A stretch of DNA of 64,000 nucleotides from Stappia indica. GTDB taxonomy: Bacteria > Pseudomonadota > Alphaproteobacteria > Rhizobiales > Stappiaceae. The stretch lies in assembly GCF_020177335.1 (NCBI RefSeq), contig NZ_JAIVMG010000005.1:186001-250000 (forward strand), written 5' to 3'. Below the pieces are notes generated by a model. The model did not search any database. It had not been told where the DNA came from and was given only the letters and a program-made list of their open reading frames with translations. The translations under genes and the position numbers were made by a program. This document shows, in pieces, positions 8,743-17,465 of this stretch. How positions within the stretch are numbered: the stretch's first letter is position 1; each line of letters begins with the position of its first letter.

Positions 8743-9599
8743 GGATCATCAGCTACAACATCCAGTACGGCCTTGGCATCGATGGTCGCTACGACCTCGC
8801 GCGCATCGCCGACGAGATCCGCGATGGCGACATCATCGGCCTGCAGGAGGTCGAGCGCTACTGGCAGCGTTCGGGCATGGTCGATGAGGCGGAGGCGCTG
8901 GCCGCGCTGCTGCCGGACCATCATTGGGTCTATGGCGCCAATCTCGACATGGACGCCAGCTACCGCGATGAGGGCGGCAAGCTGGTCAACCGGCGGCGCC
9001 AGTTCGGCACCATGGTGCTGTCGCGCTTCCCGATCCTCTCCTCGCGCAACTTTCCACTGCCGAAATTCGGCACCCTCGACCAGCATTCGATCCAGCAGGG
9101 TCTGCTGGAAACGGTGATCGACCCGGGCATCGGGCCGATCCGCTTCTACAGCGTCCACCTCAGTCATCTGTGTTCGGAAACCCGCATGCCGCAGGTCGAG
9201 GCAATCCTCGACATCCTGCGCCGGGCCCCTGCGGAGGGCGGCGCCTGGTGCGGCGGGCACCCGGACCCGGCGGCAGGCTGGACGGAAGGCGAGATGCCGC
9301 CGATGCCGCGTGACGTGGTGCTGGTCGGCGACATGAACTGCACCAACACCAGCCCGGAATATACCACCCTCACCGGACCGATGACCGGCCGCTATGGCCG
9401 GCTGTGCAACACCGACGGGCTGGTGGATGCCTATGTGGCGGCCGGCAATGACGAAAACGGCGGCAGCAGCCATCCGGCCGGCAGCCGCATCGACCATTGC
9501 TTTGTCTCCGCCTCCCTGCGCCACCGGGTCCGCGCGGTCAGCATCGATGATACGGCGACCGGGTCGGACCACTGGCCGGTGCGGATCGATCTCGACTAA
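8739..9599 (+). CDS. Second EEP-family phosphodiesterase/phosphatase
   Basis: A 286-residue EEP-fold hydrolase distinct from the one at 6986. Core motifs are ISYNIQYGLG, IGLQEVERYW with the metal Glu, LVGDMNCTN with Asp-Asn, SRIDHCFV and TGSDHWPV with the catalytic His. It has no signal peptide. Its ATG overlaps the GDPD stop (ATGA), making it the last gene of the operon. Two EEP enzymes flanking a GDPD suggests stepwise degradation of a substrate with more than one phosphoester, though this is inference. Confidence 0.82.
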   Translation: MRIISYNIQYGLGIDGRYDLARIADEIRDGDIIGLQEVERYWQRSGMVDEAEALAALLPDHHWVYGANLDMDASYRDEGGKLVNRRRQFGTMVLSRFPILSSRNFPLPKFGTLDQHSIQQGLLETVIDPGIGPIRFYSVHLSHLCSETRMPQVEAILDILRRAPAEGGAWCGGHPDPAAGWTEGEMPPMPRDVVLVGDMNCTNTSPEYTTLTGPMTGRYGRLCNTDGLVDAYVAAGNDENGGSSHPAGSRIDHCFVSASLRHRVRAVSIDDTATGSDHWPVRIDLD

Positions 9600-9664
9600 A
9601 AGGCCGCTCTCGCCGCCCGGAGCCTGGCGCGGAATTGCTTCCACGCCGAGCCATGACATCGGCG

Positions 9665-12388
9665 CTACAGCGCCTTGGTCTCCTGCGGCCGAAAGAGCCG
9701 ATAGCCGTTGCCGCCCTCTTGCTTGACCTGATAGAGGGCGGCATCGGCATTTCTCATGACGGCACGGATATCGCTTGCTCCGGTCGGCATGCGGGCAATG
9801 CCCAGGCTGACGCCGACCGACGCCAGGTTCTCGCCGACATCGACAGCCTGCCCCAGGGTCTCGATGATCCGCCCGGCGATGCCCGCAAGCTCGCGGTCCT
9901 CGACCTTTTCCAGAATGACCGCGAATTCATCGCCGCCGAACCGGGCGACTAGATCCGTATCGCGAACGGACTTGCGAAGACGCCGCGCCACCTCCTCAAG
10001 CAGCGCATCGCCGGCCCCATGGCCATAAGTATCGTTCACGGCCTTGAACCGGTCGAGGTCCAGCAGCATCAGCACATAGCCTGCGGTCCCGCCGGCCGCG
10101 TCGGCAACTGCATCTTCAAGGCGCCGGTTGAACAGCGAGCGATTGGCGAGACCGGTCAGCGTGTCATGATGCGCCGCATGCAGGATCCGTTCGGAAGCCT
10201 TGTCCTGCTCCGTCACATCCTCGTGGGTGCCGATCCAGCCCCCATCGGGTAACGGAGCGTGGACCGTGAGAACGGTACGGCCACAGCCCAGATGGAACCG
10301 CACCCGCACCACCTCGCCAGCCTGCAGCCGCGCCCGCAGGTCCGCCACGTAACCCGCTACATCCCCTTCGAAATCCCCCCGCGCCTTCTTGGCCTCGACC
10401 AACTCGGTCAGGGGGGCGCCGGTCCACGCCTCCTCGGGATTCATCTCGAACAGGTCGATATACTGACGGTTCCAGAGCACCAGACGGCCCTCGCCGTCGA
10501 ACACACTCACCCCCTGGTTCATGTTCGCAAGGGTGATTTCAAGCTCGGTCGATTTCTCCCGCGCGATCCGTTCATTCTCGATATAGCGCCGCTCGGTCTG
10601 CTTGCGTTCGGTGATGTCCGCGAAGGTCAGCACAAGGCCGCCTCCGGGGACCGGCGTGCCCTTGATTTCAAGAACCGTCCCATCCGGTCGCACCCGCTCG
10701 TAGCTGTGCGCCTCGCCGCTGCACAGGCGCTCCACCCGCTCGCGGATAATCGTATCGGCCTCGCCCTCGCCATACTCGCTGCGGTTCACATTGAACCGGA
10801 AATAGGCTTCCAGATCCGGTTTTTGCGCCAAAAATTCGTCGGGAAGGTCAAGCAGTTGCTTGAACGCCTCGTTATAGGCCTGCAACCGCATGTCCCGATC
10901 GAAGAAGACGACGCCGCCCGGAAAGTTTTCGAACACGCCAGCCAGCATGTCCGCCTGACGCTTCCCGTCGGTAATATCGGTCAATGAGACGACCATCGCC
11001 GCCTCGCCATCCTCATACCGCTCGGCGATCCGCACCACGTTGATCGTCAACCAGCGCTGGCCCGTCTCGCCATCACCGCAAAGGCCTAGGGTCGCGGTTT
11101 TCGCTTCCTCGGCTTCCAGAACACGCAGGAACGGATTGCCCTGCTCCCCCCCCACGCTCGTATCCGGACCAAACAACCGAGCGATTTCACCGATATGCGC
11201 CGTGGCCAGTTGCTCCGCCGACAGGCCGAGAATCCGGCAGGCGGCCGGGTTGTAAGAGCAGATCTGCCCATCCCGCCCCAGGACGAGAATCCCCTCCGTC
11301 AGAGCCTCGAGCGTCGATTTGTAAAGGGTTTCGGACCGACGAATGTGCAGATCCGCGGCTTTTTGCGGTGTGACGTCACGAATGGCGCCCACAAGGCGAC
11401 AGACCTCGTCATTTTCGACGATAACCCGCCCCACCGCATGGACCCAGCGCGGGCGACCGGTGGCGGTGCGGAACGGCACTTCAAGGTCCCAGCCCGCGCC
11501 ATCGGTCTGGCAGCGCCCGATGGCCTCGGTGATTTTCGTCCGCGCTTCCAGCGGATAAAACGCCAGCGCCGTCTCCAGCGTGGGCTGATAATCCTCAGCG
11601 ACTTCGTGGATCTGCCGCGTCTGCCGGGTCCAGGTCACCTGGCGCGTTTTCATATCCAATTGCCAGCCGCCGACGCCGGCCACACCGACGACGTCCTCCA
11701 ACAACGCCAGCCGTTCCCGGTGTTTCTGGTTCAGGCGGTCGGCCTCGGCTCTGGCCCGCGTCACCTCCAGCGCATGTGCATGCGAGCGGATCAGGCCTTC
11801 CACGGCCGTTGCCAGCCGGCAGAGCTGGCGCATCTGCGCCTCGCTCGGCTGACGCGGCACATAGTCGACCACACACAAGGCACCGAGGCGATGCACGCCG
11901 TCGATCGAAACCGGGCAGCCGGCGTAAAAGCGGACATACGGATCGCCGGTGACCAGCGGATTGTTACAAAAGCGGGGATCCTTGGTGGCATCCGGCACGA
12001 TCAATGGGCTCGCGCTACGAATGGTCCAGTTGCAAAAGGCAACATCCATCGGAGTGCCGTCGAGGTCGATCCCACAGCGGGCCTTGAACCACTGGTAGTC
12101 ATCATCCACCAGCGATACCAGCCCTATCGGGCAGTCGAAAATCTCAGCAACAGCTTCGACGATGGCATCGAATTCCGGCGTGCGCTCCGTGTTCAGGATC
12201 GCGATCGCACGCAATGCCTCAAGACGCTTGGCCTCATTTTCCAAAATACCATGCATCGACTTCGGAGCCTTGTCCTTACAGGTCAGCAATAGCTCAGAGC
12301 AATTGACAAACCCTGAAATACTTCCCTCCAACACCGCCGGCTTGCCTTTACCGCCGATGCTCGCCCCCACCGGAACGCAATCGTTCAT
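9665..12388 (-). CDS. GAF- and PAS-domain diguanylate cyclase
   Basis: A 907-residue cytoplasmic sensor with no clear membrane segment. The order is an N-terminal GAF domain (about 60-205, with VSLVDDDYQWFKARCG), several PAS domains to about residue 735, then a GGDEF domain. The active-site GGDEF is intact near residue 818. The product-inhibition site RxxD (RDTD) sits exactly five residues before it, so this should be an active, feedback-inhibited cyclic-di-GMP synthase. No EAL domain is present. ATG 12388 has no good ribosome site; an internal ATG at 12256 just before the GAF domain is a possible start. It converges on the phosphodiesterase operon. Confidence 0.9.
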   Translation of the reverse strand: MNDCVPVGASIGGKGKPAVLEGSISGFVNCSELLLTCKDKAPKSMHGILENEAKRLEALRAIAILNTERTPEFDAIVEAVAEIFDCPIGLVSLVDDDYQWFKARCGIDLDGTPMDVAFCNWTIRSASPLIVPDATKDPRFCNNPLVTGDPYVRFYAGCPVSIDGVHRLGALCVVDYVPRQPSEAQMRQLCRLATAVEGLIRSHAHALEVTRARAEADRLNQKHRERLALLEDVVGVAGVGGWQLDMKTRQVTWTRQTRQIHEVAEDYQPTLETALAFYPLEARTKITEAIGRCQTDGAGWDLEVPFRTATGRPRWVHAVGRVIVENDEVCRLVGAIRDVTPQKAADLHIRRSETLYKSTLEALTEGILVLGRDGQICSYNPAACRILGLSAEQLATAHIGEIARLFGPDTSVGGEQGNPFLRVLEAEEAKTATLGLCGDGETGQRWLTINVVRIAERYEDGEAAMVVSLTDITDGKRQADMLAGVFENFPGGVVFFDRDMRLQAYNEAFKQLLDLPDEFLAQKPDLEAYFRFNVNRSEYGEGEADTIIRERVERLCSGEAHSYERVRPDGTVLEIKGTPVPGGGLVLTFADITERKQTERRYIENERIAREKSTELEITLANMNQGVSVFDGEGRLVLWNRQYIDLFEMNPEEAWTGAPLTELVEAKKARGDFEGDVAGYVADLRARLQAGEVVRVRFHLGCGRTVLTVHAPLPDGGWIGTHEDVTEQDKASERILHAAHHDTLTGLANRSLFNRRLEDAVADAAGGTAGYVLMLLDLDRFKAVNDTYGHGAGDALLEEVARRLRKSVRDTDLVARFGGDEFAVILEKVEDRELAGIAGRIIETLGQAVDVGENLASVGVSLGIARMPTGASDIRAVMRNADAALYQVKQEGGNGYRLFRPQETKAL

Positions 12389-12880
12389 CTACGAAAAAAC
12401 ACGTAATGCCATCCGCCGCCGCCAAAGGCAAATCCACAAGCGGCCGATCGGCGGATCGGGCGCCGCCGTCCCCTTTTCGGACGCTTGCGCCTATTCGCCG
12501 GTGCACAGCTGCGGGAAAGCTGTCGGGATCGGGCACGAACGTCTTGCGACATGCGGCCATCTGGCTATCATGAGCGGCAACCATCCCGATATGTGACCAT
12601 ATCGCTGACCTTTCAGATCAAACCGACACACGCCTGAATGTTTCCCACTCATTCTCACTGCCCATAAGGTCGAACTCGGGCCGTCCGAACACAGACAGCT
12701 CTCGTCAGAATCCCCCGCGGAGGAGGGGCTTCGGTTCTGACGATGGTTTTTCAGGACGCGCCCCAAAGGATATTGACGTTACATATTATTGTCGCACAAC
12801 TTGGTCAGCATGGGAGCTGATTCAAGAATTCGATAAGAAGAACCGCTCAGGCGTGAACGGTCTTAATGCAGGGAGGATTA
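12389..12880. other. 492-base divergent intergenic region
   Basis: This non-coding stretch separates the minus-strand cyclase from the plus-strand TRAP operon and probably holds both promoters. I see no convincing small gene. The one clear element is the stem-loop with T run at 12703-12751. A TTGACG at 12773-12778 could be a -35 element, but no good -10 follows at normal spacing. The DctQ ribosome site GGGAGG is at 12871-12876. Confidence 0.6.
12703..12751 (+). terminator. Stem-loop followed by five T: terminator or leader attenuator
   Basis: CGTCAGAA (12703-12710) pairs perfectly with TTCTGACG (12735-12742). An inner CCCC/GGGG stem lies at 12712-12715 and 12725-12728, and T5 follows at 12747-12751. 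It faces the TRAP operon, about 130 bases before it, and no plus-strand gene ends just upstream. It may end a small transcript or attenuate an early-starting TRAP leader. Confidence 0.5.
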
Positions 12881-13384
12881 ATGCTGTTCCGCTTTATCGA
12901 CGGCATAAATGAGGTTGTGGGACGGGTCGTCTGTGTCATTGCCATCATTTTTGCGGGTATCATCATCTATGACGTCATCATGCGCTACGCATTCAACGAC
13001 CCAACCCGCTGGGCCTTTGACGTTTCCAAACAGATGTTCGGGTTCTACTTTGTCCTGCTTGGCGGCTATGCGCTGCGCCATCAGGCGCATGTGAAGGTCG
13101 ACCTCATCACCGGCGCGCTCCGGCCGACGCCGCGCCGCTGGATCGAGGCCGCCGGGTATCCGATCTTCTTCTTCCCCTTCGCCTGGGTGTTCTTCACCCG
13201 CTCCTGGGAGTTCGCCCAGCGCTCCTGGGCGCAAGGCGAGACAACCTACGGCTCCGTGCAATTGCCGGTCTATCCGCTGAAGATCGCCATGTGCGTGGCC
13301 GCCGGGCTCTTGCTGCTGCAGGGAATTTCCGAGTTCCTCAAGCTGGTCCTGAACAGGGAAGAGTACAACCGACATGACGCCTGA
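12881..13384 (+). CDS. TRAP transporter small permease, DctQ type
   Basis: A 167-residue membrane protein with four hydrophobic segments, beginning VVCVIAIIFAGIIIYDVIMR. ATG 12881 is chosen because GGGAGG lies just upstream; another ATG at 12866 precedes that site. Conserved features of the small TRAP subunit are seen (RYAFNDPTRWAFDVSKQMFG, GGYALRHQAHVKVDL). It forms a secondary, ion-driven importer with the next two gene products and overlaps DctM by eleven bases. Confidence 0.88.
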   Translation: MLFRFIDGINEVVGRVVCVIAIIFAGIIIYDVIMRYAFNDPTRWAFDVSKQMFGFYFVLLGGYALRHQAHVKVDLITGALRPTPRRWIEAAGYPIFFFPFAWVFFTRSWEFAQRSWAQGETTYGSVQLPVYPLKIAMCVAAGLLLLQGISEFLKLVLNREEYNRHDA

Positions 13385-14699
13385 TCTCATTGCAGCTTCC
13401 ATGTTCGGCCTGTTGCTGCTGGGCCTGTTCATGGGGCATCCGCTGGCCTTCGTCCTTGGCGGCACAGCGGTTCTCGGCGCGCTGATCGCCGGCAAGCCGC
13501 TGGTTCTGGGCATCGTCATCAACCGTATCTTCGGCGATGTGCTGGACAACTACACCCTGATCGCCATTCCGCTGTTCGTGCTGATGGCCCGGTTCCTGTC
13601 CGATTCCGGCGTCACCGACCGCATGTTCGAGACCCTGCGACTGCTGATGTCCAATGTGCGCGGCGGCCTCGCCCTTGCCGTGGTCTTCATCTCGATCCTG
13701 CTCGCGGCGACGACCGGCATCATCGGCGCCTCGATCACCGTGATGGGCGTGATGGCGCTGCGGCCGATGCTGCAATACGGCTACAGCCCGCGGTTGACGA
13801 CCGGCGTGATCGCATCTTCGGGCTGCCTCGGCATCCTGATCCCGCCATCGATCATGCTGATCCTGATGGCCAGCTACTCGCCGCTTTCGGTCGGCGAGCT
13901 GTTCGCCGGTTCGATGGTTCCGGGCGTGTTGCTCGGCCTGCTGTACGCTGGCTGGGTCGCCGTCGTCGCCGTGCTGCGGCCCGACATGGCGCCGTCGGTG
14001 GAGCCGGACGAGAAGGTCAGCCGGGGTCAGCTCCTGCGTCTTCTGGCGATTGAGGCGGCCCCGCCGCTGGTGTTGATCCTCGGCATTCTCGGCAGCCTGC
14101 TGGCGGGTATCGCCACCGCGACCGAGGCCTCGGCGATCGGTGCGGCGCTGGCGCTGGGGATCGTCATCCTGCGCGGCAAGTTCCGGCTCGATACCTTTTA
14201 CGGCGCCCTGAAGGAGACCGGCCGCACCTCGGCGATGATCCTGTTCATCGTCATCGGCGCCACCGCGTTCACCGGTGTCTTCAACATCACCGGCGGCTTG
14301 CGTGCGGTGCAGGAGATCATCCGTGCGCTGGACATGGAGCCCTGGCTGCTGATCACGATGATGATGTTCATCGTCTTCCTGCTGGGCGCCTTCCTCGACT
14401 GGACCGGCATCGTGCTGCTGTCCTTCCCGATCTTCCTGCCGATCGTGCAGGAGATGAACATCAACCTGTTGTGGTTCGTCGTTTTGATGGCGGTGGTTCT
14501 TCAGACATCGTTCCTGACCCCGCCCTTCGGCTATGCGCTGTTCTACTTGCGCGCCATAGCCCCAAGGGAGGTCAAAACGGCCGATATCATCATGGGGGTC
14601 CTGCCTTTTATCGGCTTGATCATCATGATGTGCATCGTCGTGGCCCTGTTCCCCGCATTGGTGACATGGCTGCCGGACGTTCTTTACGCGACCAAATAA
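13374..14699 (+). CDS. TRAP transporter large permease, DctM type
   Basis: A 441-residue polytopic membrane protein, the usual length of the large TRAP subunit. Family-typical stretches include GHPLAFVLGGTAVLGA, LAATTGIIGASITVMG, GCLGILIPPSIMLI and GAFLDWTGIVLLSFPIF. It is the ion-coupled translocating subunit. The binding-protein gene follows 17 bases after its stop, an order (Q, M, P) found in many TRAP operons. The substrate cannot be read from the permease. Confidence 0.92.
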   Translation: MTPDLIAASMFGLLLLGLFMGHPLAFVLGGTAVLGALIAGKPLVLGIVINRIFGDVLDNYTLIAIPLFVLMARFLSDSGVTDRMFETLRLLMSNVRGGLALAVVFISILLAATTGIIGASITVMGVMALRPMLQYGYSPRLTTGVIASSGCLGILIPPSIMLILMASYSPLSVGELFAGSMVPGVLLGLLYAGWVAVVAVLRPDMAPSVEPDEKVSRGQLLRLLAIEAAPPLVLILGILGSLLAGIATATEASAIGAALALGIVILRGKFRLDTFYGALKETGRTSAMILFIVIGATAFTGVFNITGGLRAVQEIIRALDMEPWLLITMMMFIVFLLGAFLDWTGIVLLSFPIFLPIVQEMNINLLWFVVLMAVVLQTSFLTPPFGYALFYLRAIAPREVKTADIIMGVLPFIGLIIMMCIVVALFPALVTWLPDVLYATK

Positions 14700-14716
14700 G
14701 AGTGGGAGAATCTTAT

Positions 14717-15811
14717 ATGCTTAAAGCAACGAAGCTGATGGCCGGCGTGGCCCTGCTGGCCCTTGTCGGCAGCCCGGCCAGTGCCGGCGACACGTGGACC
14801 ATGACCACGACCTGGCCCTCCTCGCTTGAATTGATCGCCACCGATCAGCACTTCGTGGAGCTGGCCAACAAGCTGACCGGCGACGACCTCAAGATCGACT
14901 TCTACGAAGGCGGCAGCCTGGTGCCCGCCGGCGAGGTGTTCGGCGCGGTCGAATCCGGCACCATCCAGGCCGGCGCCGACTGGCCGGGCTACTGGGCCGG
15001 CCGCGACCCCGCCTTCTCGCCGCTCGCCACCACCGCGAGCCTGTTCAACGCCGTCGACTACGTCAACTGGATCCAGCAGTGGGGCGGCGCCAAGATCTAT
15101 GACGAGGTTTATGGCAAGTTCGGCATGGTCTACCTGCCCTATGGCGTGACCAACAACGAATCCGGCTTCCGCACCAACTCGCCGATCCGCACGCTGGAAG
15201 ACCTCAAGGGCAAGCGCCTGCGCCTGTCCGGTCTGGAGCAGGGCCGTCTGCTGGAGCAGCTCGGCGGCAATCAGGTGTCGATGGCCGGCGGCGAGATCTA
15301 CCAGTCGCTGGAACGCGGCGTGATCGACGGTGCCGAATTCTCCACGCCGAACGTGGACTACTCCGGCGGCTTCCATCAGGTCACGACCCACTGGGCGACC
15401 CCGGGCTGGCACCAGTCCGCCTCGGTGTTCGGGGTGATGATCAACAAGCAGGCCTGGGACGCGCTGTCGCCGGAGACCCAGGAGAAGCTGAAGATCGCGG
15501 CCGACGCCACCTTGCTGTGGTCGCTCGCCTTCACGGAAAAGCGCGCCTCGGAAGCCTACCGGCAGTTCCAGGAAGCGGGCGTCGAAATCACCCGCTATGA
15601 CGACGAGACGCTGGAGAAGGTCCAGCTGATGGCAAACAAGGTGATCGAGGACACCGCCTGCGAGAACCCGTCCTCGGCCAAGGTCTACCTCAGCCAGCTC
15701 AGCTACCTGCAGGATTACAGCGGCTGGCGCGATGCCTCCGCGCCGTTCAATCTCGGCCGCACGCCGAACGGTCCGGATCTGGAGAAGATCCGCGCCTGCG
15801 CCGAAAAGTAA
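14717..15811 (+). CDS. TRAP transporter periplasmic binding protein, DctP family
   Basis: A 364-residue secreted binding protein. ATG 14717 has GGGAGA nine bases upstream and begins a signal peptide (MLKATKLMAGVALLALVGSP, cleavage near ASA-GDT). The mature part shows the DctP fold: MTTTWPSSLEL, LEDLKGKRLRLSGLEQ with the substrate-gating Arg, and ERGVIDGAEFSTPN. Members with the LPYGVTNNESGFRT stretch resemble those for keto-acids or other carboxylates, so an organic acid is the likely ligand, at low certainty. A terminator follows. Confidence 0.9.
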   Translation: MLKATKLMAGVALLALVGSPASAGDTWTMTTTWPSSLELIATDQHFVELANKLTGDDLKIDFYEGGSLVPAGEVFGAVESGTIQAGADWPGYWAGRDPAFSPLATTASLFNAVDYVNWIQQWGGAKIYDEVYGKFGMVYLPYGVTNNESGFRTNSPIRTLEDLKGKRLRLSGLEQGRLLEQLGGNQVSMAGGEIYQSLERGVIDGAEFSTPNVDYSGGFHQVTTHWATPGWHQSASVFGVMINKQAWDALSPETQEKLKIAADATLLWSLAFTEKRASEAYRQFQEAGVEITRYDDETLEKVQLMANKVIEDTACENPSSAKVYLSQLSYLQDYSGWRDASAPFNLGRTPNGPDLEKIRACAEK

Positions 15812-15831
15812 TCGGCAACCTTGCTCTGAAG

Positions 15832-15874
15832 CGCCGGGGTGTCTGGGCTGAGAAGCCCGACGCTCCGGCGTTTT
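15832..15874 (+). terminator. Rho-independent terminator of the TRAP operon
   Basis: CGCCGG (15832-15837) pairs with CCGGCG (15865-15870), enclosing an inner GGGCT/AGCCC hairpin, followed by four T at 15871-15874. It ends the TRAP transcript. Its T run meets the 5' edge of the first, degenerate CRISPR repeat. Confidence 0.75.
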
Positions 15875-16039
15875 CCGTTTGGCCCCGCGTTTTCTGAACT
15901 GCTACCGTTGCGGGTTTCCTCGATCCGCCGCGCCATGGGTTGCGGTTGGCCTGCGTTTTCTGAACTGCTACCGTTTACGGCAACAATCTCTCCCCCGCGG
16001 ATAGTTGCGGTTGGCCTGCGTTTTCTGAACTGCTACCGT
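15873..16039 (+). CRISPR. Short type II-C CRISPR array: three 36-base repeats, two spacers
   Basis: Repeats lie at 15873-15908, 15939-15974 and 16004-16039. The last two are identical, starting GTTGCGG and ending TGCTACCGT. The first keeps only its 3' 22 bases (15887-15908) and is degenerate before that. Spacers are 30 bases (15909-15938) and 29 bases (15975-16003). The sense strand is plus, because the tracrRNA anti-repeat at 20848 is complementary to this strand. The repeat end resembles the Neisseria II-C repeat, whose TGCTACAAT acts as an extended -10, so each repeat may start its own crRNA. The array converges on cas2. Confidence 0.93.
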
Positions 16040-16046
16040 AGATAAG

Positions 16047-16086
16047 GGCCCAATCCCTTGAAAACCCAAGCGGATTGGGCCTTTCT
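16047..16086 (+). terminator. Strong hairpin between CRISPR array and cas2
   Basis: GGCCCAATCC (16047-16056) pairs perfectly with GGATTGGGCC (16072-16081), and CTTG/CAAG extends the stem inside; TTTCT follows. It sits eight bases after the last repeat and 26 bases past the cas2 stop. It could terminate array transcripts on the plus strand and protect or end the cas transcript on the minus strand. Confidence 0.72.
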
Positions 16087-16111
16087 CGGCGGCAAATTCG
16101 CCCAGCCTTTG

Positions 16112-16486
16112 CTAGAAAAGCGCGATCTGTTCGGGATTCTTTTTGCGCGCGCGGCGCGACTGATCGCTGAAGCGAACGATGTTTTCGTATTGCCGATCGG
16201 TAAATTGAAAGATGAAGACATCGCCCCGCTCCGGCAGATTGGCTTCGATCCGGCGCACATGCGTCTCGAACTGCTCCAGGCCGTTCACCAGCCGCAGATA
16301 ATTCGACAACTGGCTCATTTCAAAACCCTGATCCAGCAGATATTGCCGGAATTTGGTCGCGGCGGCACGCTGTTTCTTCGTCTCCACCGGCAAGTCAAAG
16401 GTCACGAGCATCCACATCAGCCTGTAAGCGGACAGGTATGTCGGCGCCGTCCGCTCTCCCCGTTTCTGTGTGTAAAGCGTGGTCAT
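16112..16486 (-). CDS. cas2: CRISPR-associated endoribonuclease-fold protein Cas2
   Basis: A 124-residue Cas2 of the type II subgroup. It shows LSAYRLMWMLVTFDLPVETK near residue 18 with the conserved Asp, KFRQYLLDQGFEMSQ, RIEANLPERGDVFIFQFTD, and the usual ending KKNPEQIALF. It would pair with Cas1 in the spacer-integration complex. Its ATG overlaps the cas1 stop (ATGA). The frame is intact, unlike cas1 and cas9, and the N terminus is about ten residues longer than I recall for relatives. Confidence 0.95.
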   Translation of the reverse strand: MTTLYTQKRGERTAPTYLSAYRLMWMLVTFDLPVETKKQRAAATKFRQYLLDQGFEMSQLSNYLRLVNGLEQFETHVRRIEANLPERGDVFIFQFTDRQYENIVRFSDQSRRARKKNPEQIALF

Positions 16487-17411
16487 GACAGCGCCTCCCC
16501 TTCCCGGCCCAGACCGACGAGGACAAGCGGTTCGGGCGCACGCGGCAGGTCGAGCTCACCCTTTCCCGCCTGAAAGGCTGCACCGAGCTGTTGTGCCAGC
16601 CGGGCCGCATGAAGATGCAGCGGTGTCATGCCCTGAACACTGGCGAGGTCGAACCCGCTCAAAGCCGCCAGCACACGCTTGGCCTCGGGCGTCACCGTCT
16701 CGGTGCCGTCGCGGCTGAGGTTGAAAACCAGACGGTCGACCAGCGGCCGGTACGGCTCCATCAGATCGTCGGCCAGCGCGAAGGCATTGCCGCGATTGCT
16801 GTGGTGCAGCCCGATGGTGGGGTGCAATCCGGCGGCGCAGATGGCCCGGGCCACCGTCGCCCGCAGCACCGTGTAGCCATAGTTCAGCAGCGCATTCACG
16901 CCGTCGCCACCGGTGTCGCGGCGGAATTCCGGGCCCATCAAGGCCTGCCAGTAACGACGCGCGGCCTGCGCCTCCACATTATCCGGATCGCCCGAGCGCA
17001 CCTTGCGCGCCAGAAGGTCGAAGGCCCCCGCTTCACCGCCGGCGGAGGCGAGCACCGCCCCTTGCATCCGGATCTTGGCGGCGACGATATCGCGCCAGAG
17101 GCGCTTTGACAGAGGGCGTGCCGCCCCGACTTGGGCATTCAGCCGGGCGCCTTGCGCGTGATGCCCCTCCAGCGGCCAGACGCAGGCAATCGGCGCATGA
17201 TTGGCCGCACACAGCACCACCGGCACGGACCGTTCGGCCAGACGGTGAAAACGGTGTTCGACCAACTCAACCCATGGGCATGGGCAATGACCGCGCCAAT
17301 GTCATCGAGCGCCACGCGCCCCTGTTCCTCACGGTCCTTCGAGACCGTGAGGAACCCCCGGTGGACGGCCACATGCAGGCCGTCGGATGACAGATCGACC
17401 ACGCGTTGCAT
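16483..17411 (-). pseudogene. cas1: cas1 (type II) disrupted by a one-base frameshift
   Basis: Cas1 is the integrase of spacer acquisition. The gene starts normally at 17411 (MQRVVDLSSDGLHVAVHRGF) and reads the family motif AHGLSWSN. At the A run 17248-17251 (T4 on the coding strand) the frame then shifts: the original frame becomes nonsense and ends near 17139, while the next frame continues as HRLAERSVPVVLCAANHAPI. Adding one base there restores a 309-residue protein, close to normal length. Downstream active-site regions are intact (VEAQAARRYW, HHSNRGNAFALADDLMEPY). A TTG at 17265 could restart translation but would lack the N-terminal domain. A sequencing error in the run cannot be excluded. 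Confidence 0.9.
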
Positions 17412-17465
17412 GGAGACATACTACCACCAGATGCGACCTGCCGCGCGCGCAAGGTTAATCCGTGG

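Noticed and set aside
14471-14716. Upstream extension of the TRAP binding-protein gene
   Set aside because: It overlaps DctM out of frame; the signal peptide and GGGAGA ribosome site place the start at 14717.
17139-17411. Separate 90-residue protein upstream of cas1
   Set aside because: Its first 50 residues are the Cas1 N terminus and the remainder is out-of-frame sequence, so it is the first part of the frameshifted cas1, not a gene of its own.
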